DNA of 60,700 nucleotides from Actinomadura meyerae (GTDB taxonomy: Bacteria; Actinomycetota; Actinomycetes; Streptosporangiales; Streptosporangiaceae), in the NCBI RefSeq assembly GCF_900188445.1, contig NZ_FZOR01000049.1, positions 1 to 60,700 of the forward strand, given 5' to 3'. Of this stretch, positions 60,625 through 60,700 are shown piece after piece. The position numbers and the translations under genes are program-made. The notes under the pieces were generated by a model. That model was not told the DNA's origin. It ran no database searches and saw nothing but the letters and a program-made list of their open reading frames with translations. The stretch's first letter is position 1; each line of letters starts with the position of its first letter.

Positions 60625-60700
60625 GTTTCGAGTGAATGCATGATTGGAGGTCGATGGAAAGTCGAAATGCATTCCAGGCTAGTGCCTGAGCCTGTCCCCG

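Noticed and set aside
60654..60689. 11-codon frame after GGAGG near the right edge
   Set aside because: It is too short to support as a gene without homologues; the ribosome-like site may belong to something else.

Overview
The window is high-GC actinobacterial DNA with strong third-position G/C, GTG and TTG starts, GGAGG-type ribosome sites and many 4-base ATGA/GTGA gene overlaps. Gene content suggests Actinomycetales. The Ltp2 aldolase carries Tyr294 and Tyr344, the numbering I recall from the Thermomonospora curvata enzyme. I therefore lean to Thermomonosporaceae (Actinomadura-like), as an inference.

Layout: (1) 1-1704: tail of an unrecognised gene, a strong hairpin, then a glycine-rich-domain-like protein coupled to an APH-type phosphotransferase. 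(2) 1745-7290: complete minus-strand dipeptide/oligopeptide ABC operon. (3) 7418-29815: first half of a steroid-catabolic region, with a FadD17-like ligase, kshA, hsaA, a kstD-like dehydrogenase, a KstR-like TetR, a 3-alpha-hydroxysteroid-dehydrogenase-like SDR, hsd4A-like, fadD19-like, fadA5-like and a double acyl-CoA dehydrogenase. A Ser/Thr kinase and a quinone-oxidoreductase/NTF2/TetR group interrupt it. (4) 29838-34760: an ECF41-type sigma factor with two matching promoters, an aldehyde dehydrogenase, an NmrA-like protein and a DUF4240-like protein. (5) 34858-52114: second half of the steroid region, with a CoA ligase and divergent SDR, a branched-chain-type ABC importer with a fused LivH-LivM permease, and an eight-gene operon: old yellow enzyme, FadD17-like, FadE29/ChsE2, ChsH2, FadE28/ChsE1, ChsH1, Ltp2 and an Hsd4B-like MaoC hydratase. 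(6) 52117-59816: a defence-type island, with an OLD-family nuclease and a UvrD-like helicase carrying an N-terminal RelE-like domain, divergent from type I hsdM-hsdS; no hsdR is in the window. (7) 59821-60700: an HATPase regulator and a short XRE protein.

How it fits together: the steroid genes cover CoA activation, dehydrogenation, hydration, thiolysis or retro-aldol removal of the side chain, plus parts of ring opening (KstD, KshA, HsaA). KshB, HsaB/C/D, CYP125, Mce4 and the HIP genes are absent here. The five-carbon side-chain enzymes, the 3-alpha-HSD-like SDR and an OYE-family reductase make a bile-acid-like substrate worth testing.

Two regulatory circuits can be read from the DNA. A 15-bp inverted repeat, consensus TCCCGCTnAGCGGGA, recurs at six promoters of the steroid region and differs from the AACnnGTT operator known for KstR. 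An ECF41-type promoter (TGTCACA, 16 bases, CGTC) lies before both the sigma-factor operon and the NmrA-like gene. A further oddity is that many genes carry short tandem duplications spanning or abutting their stop codons.
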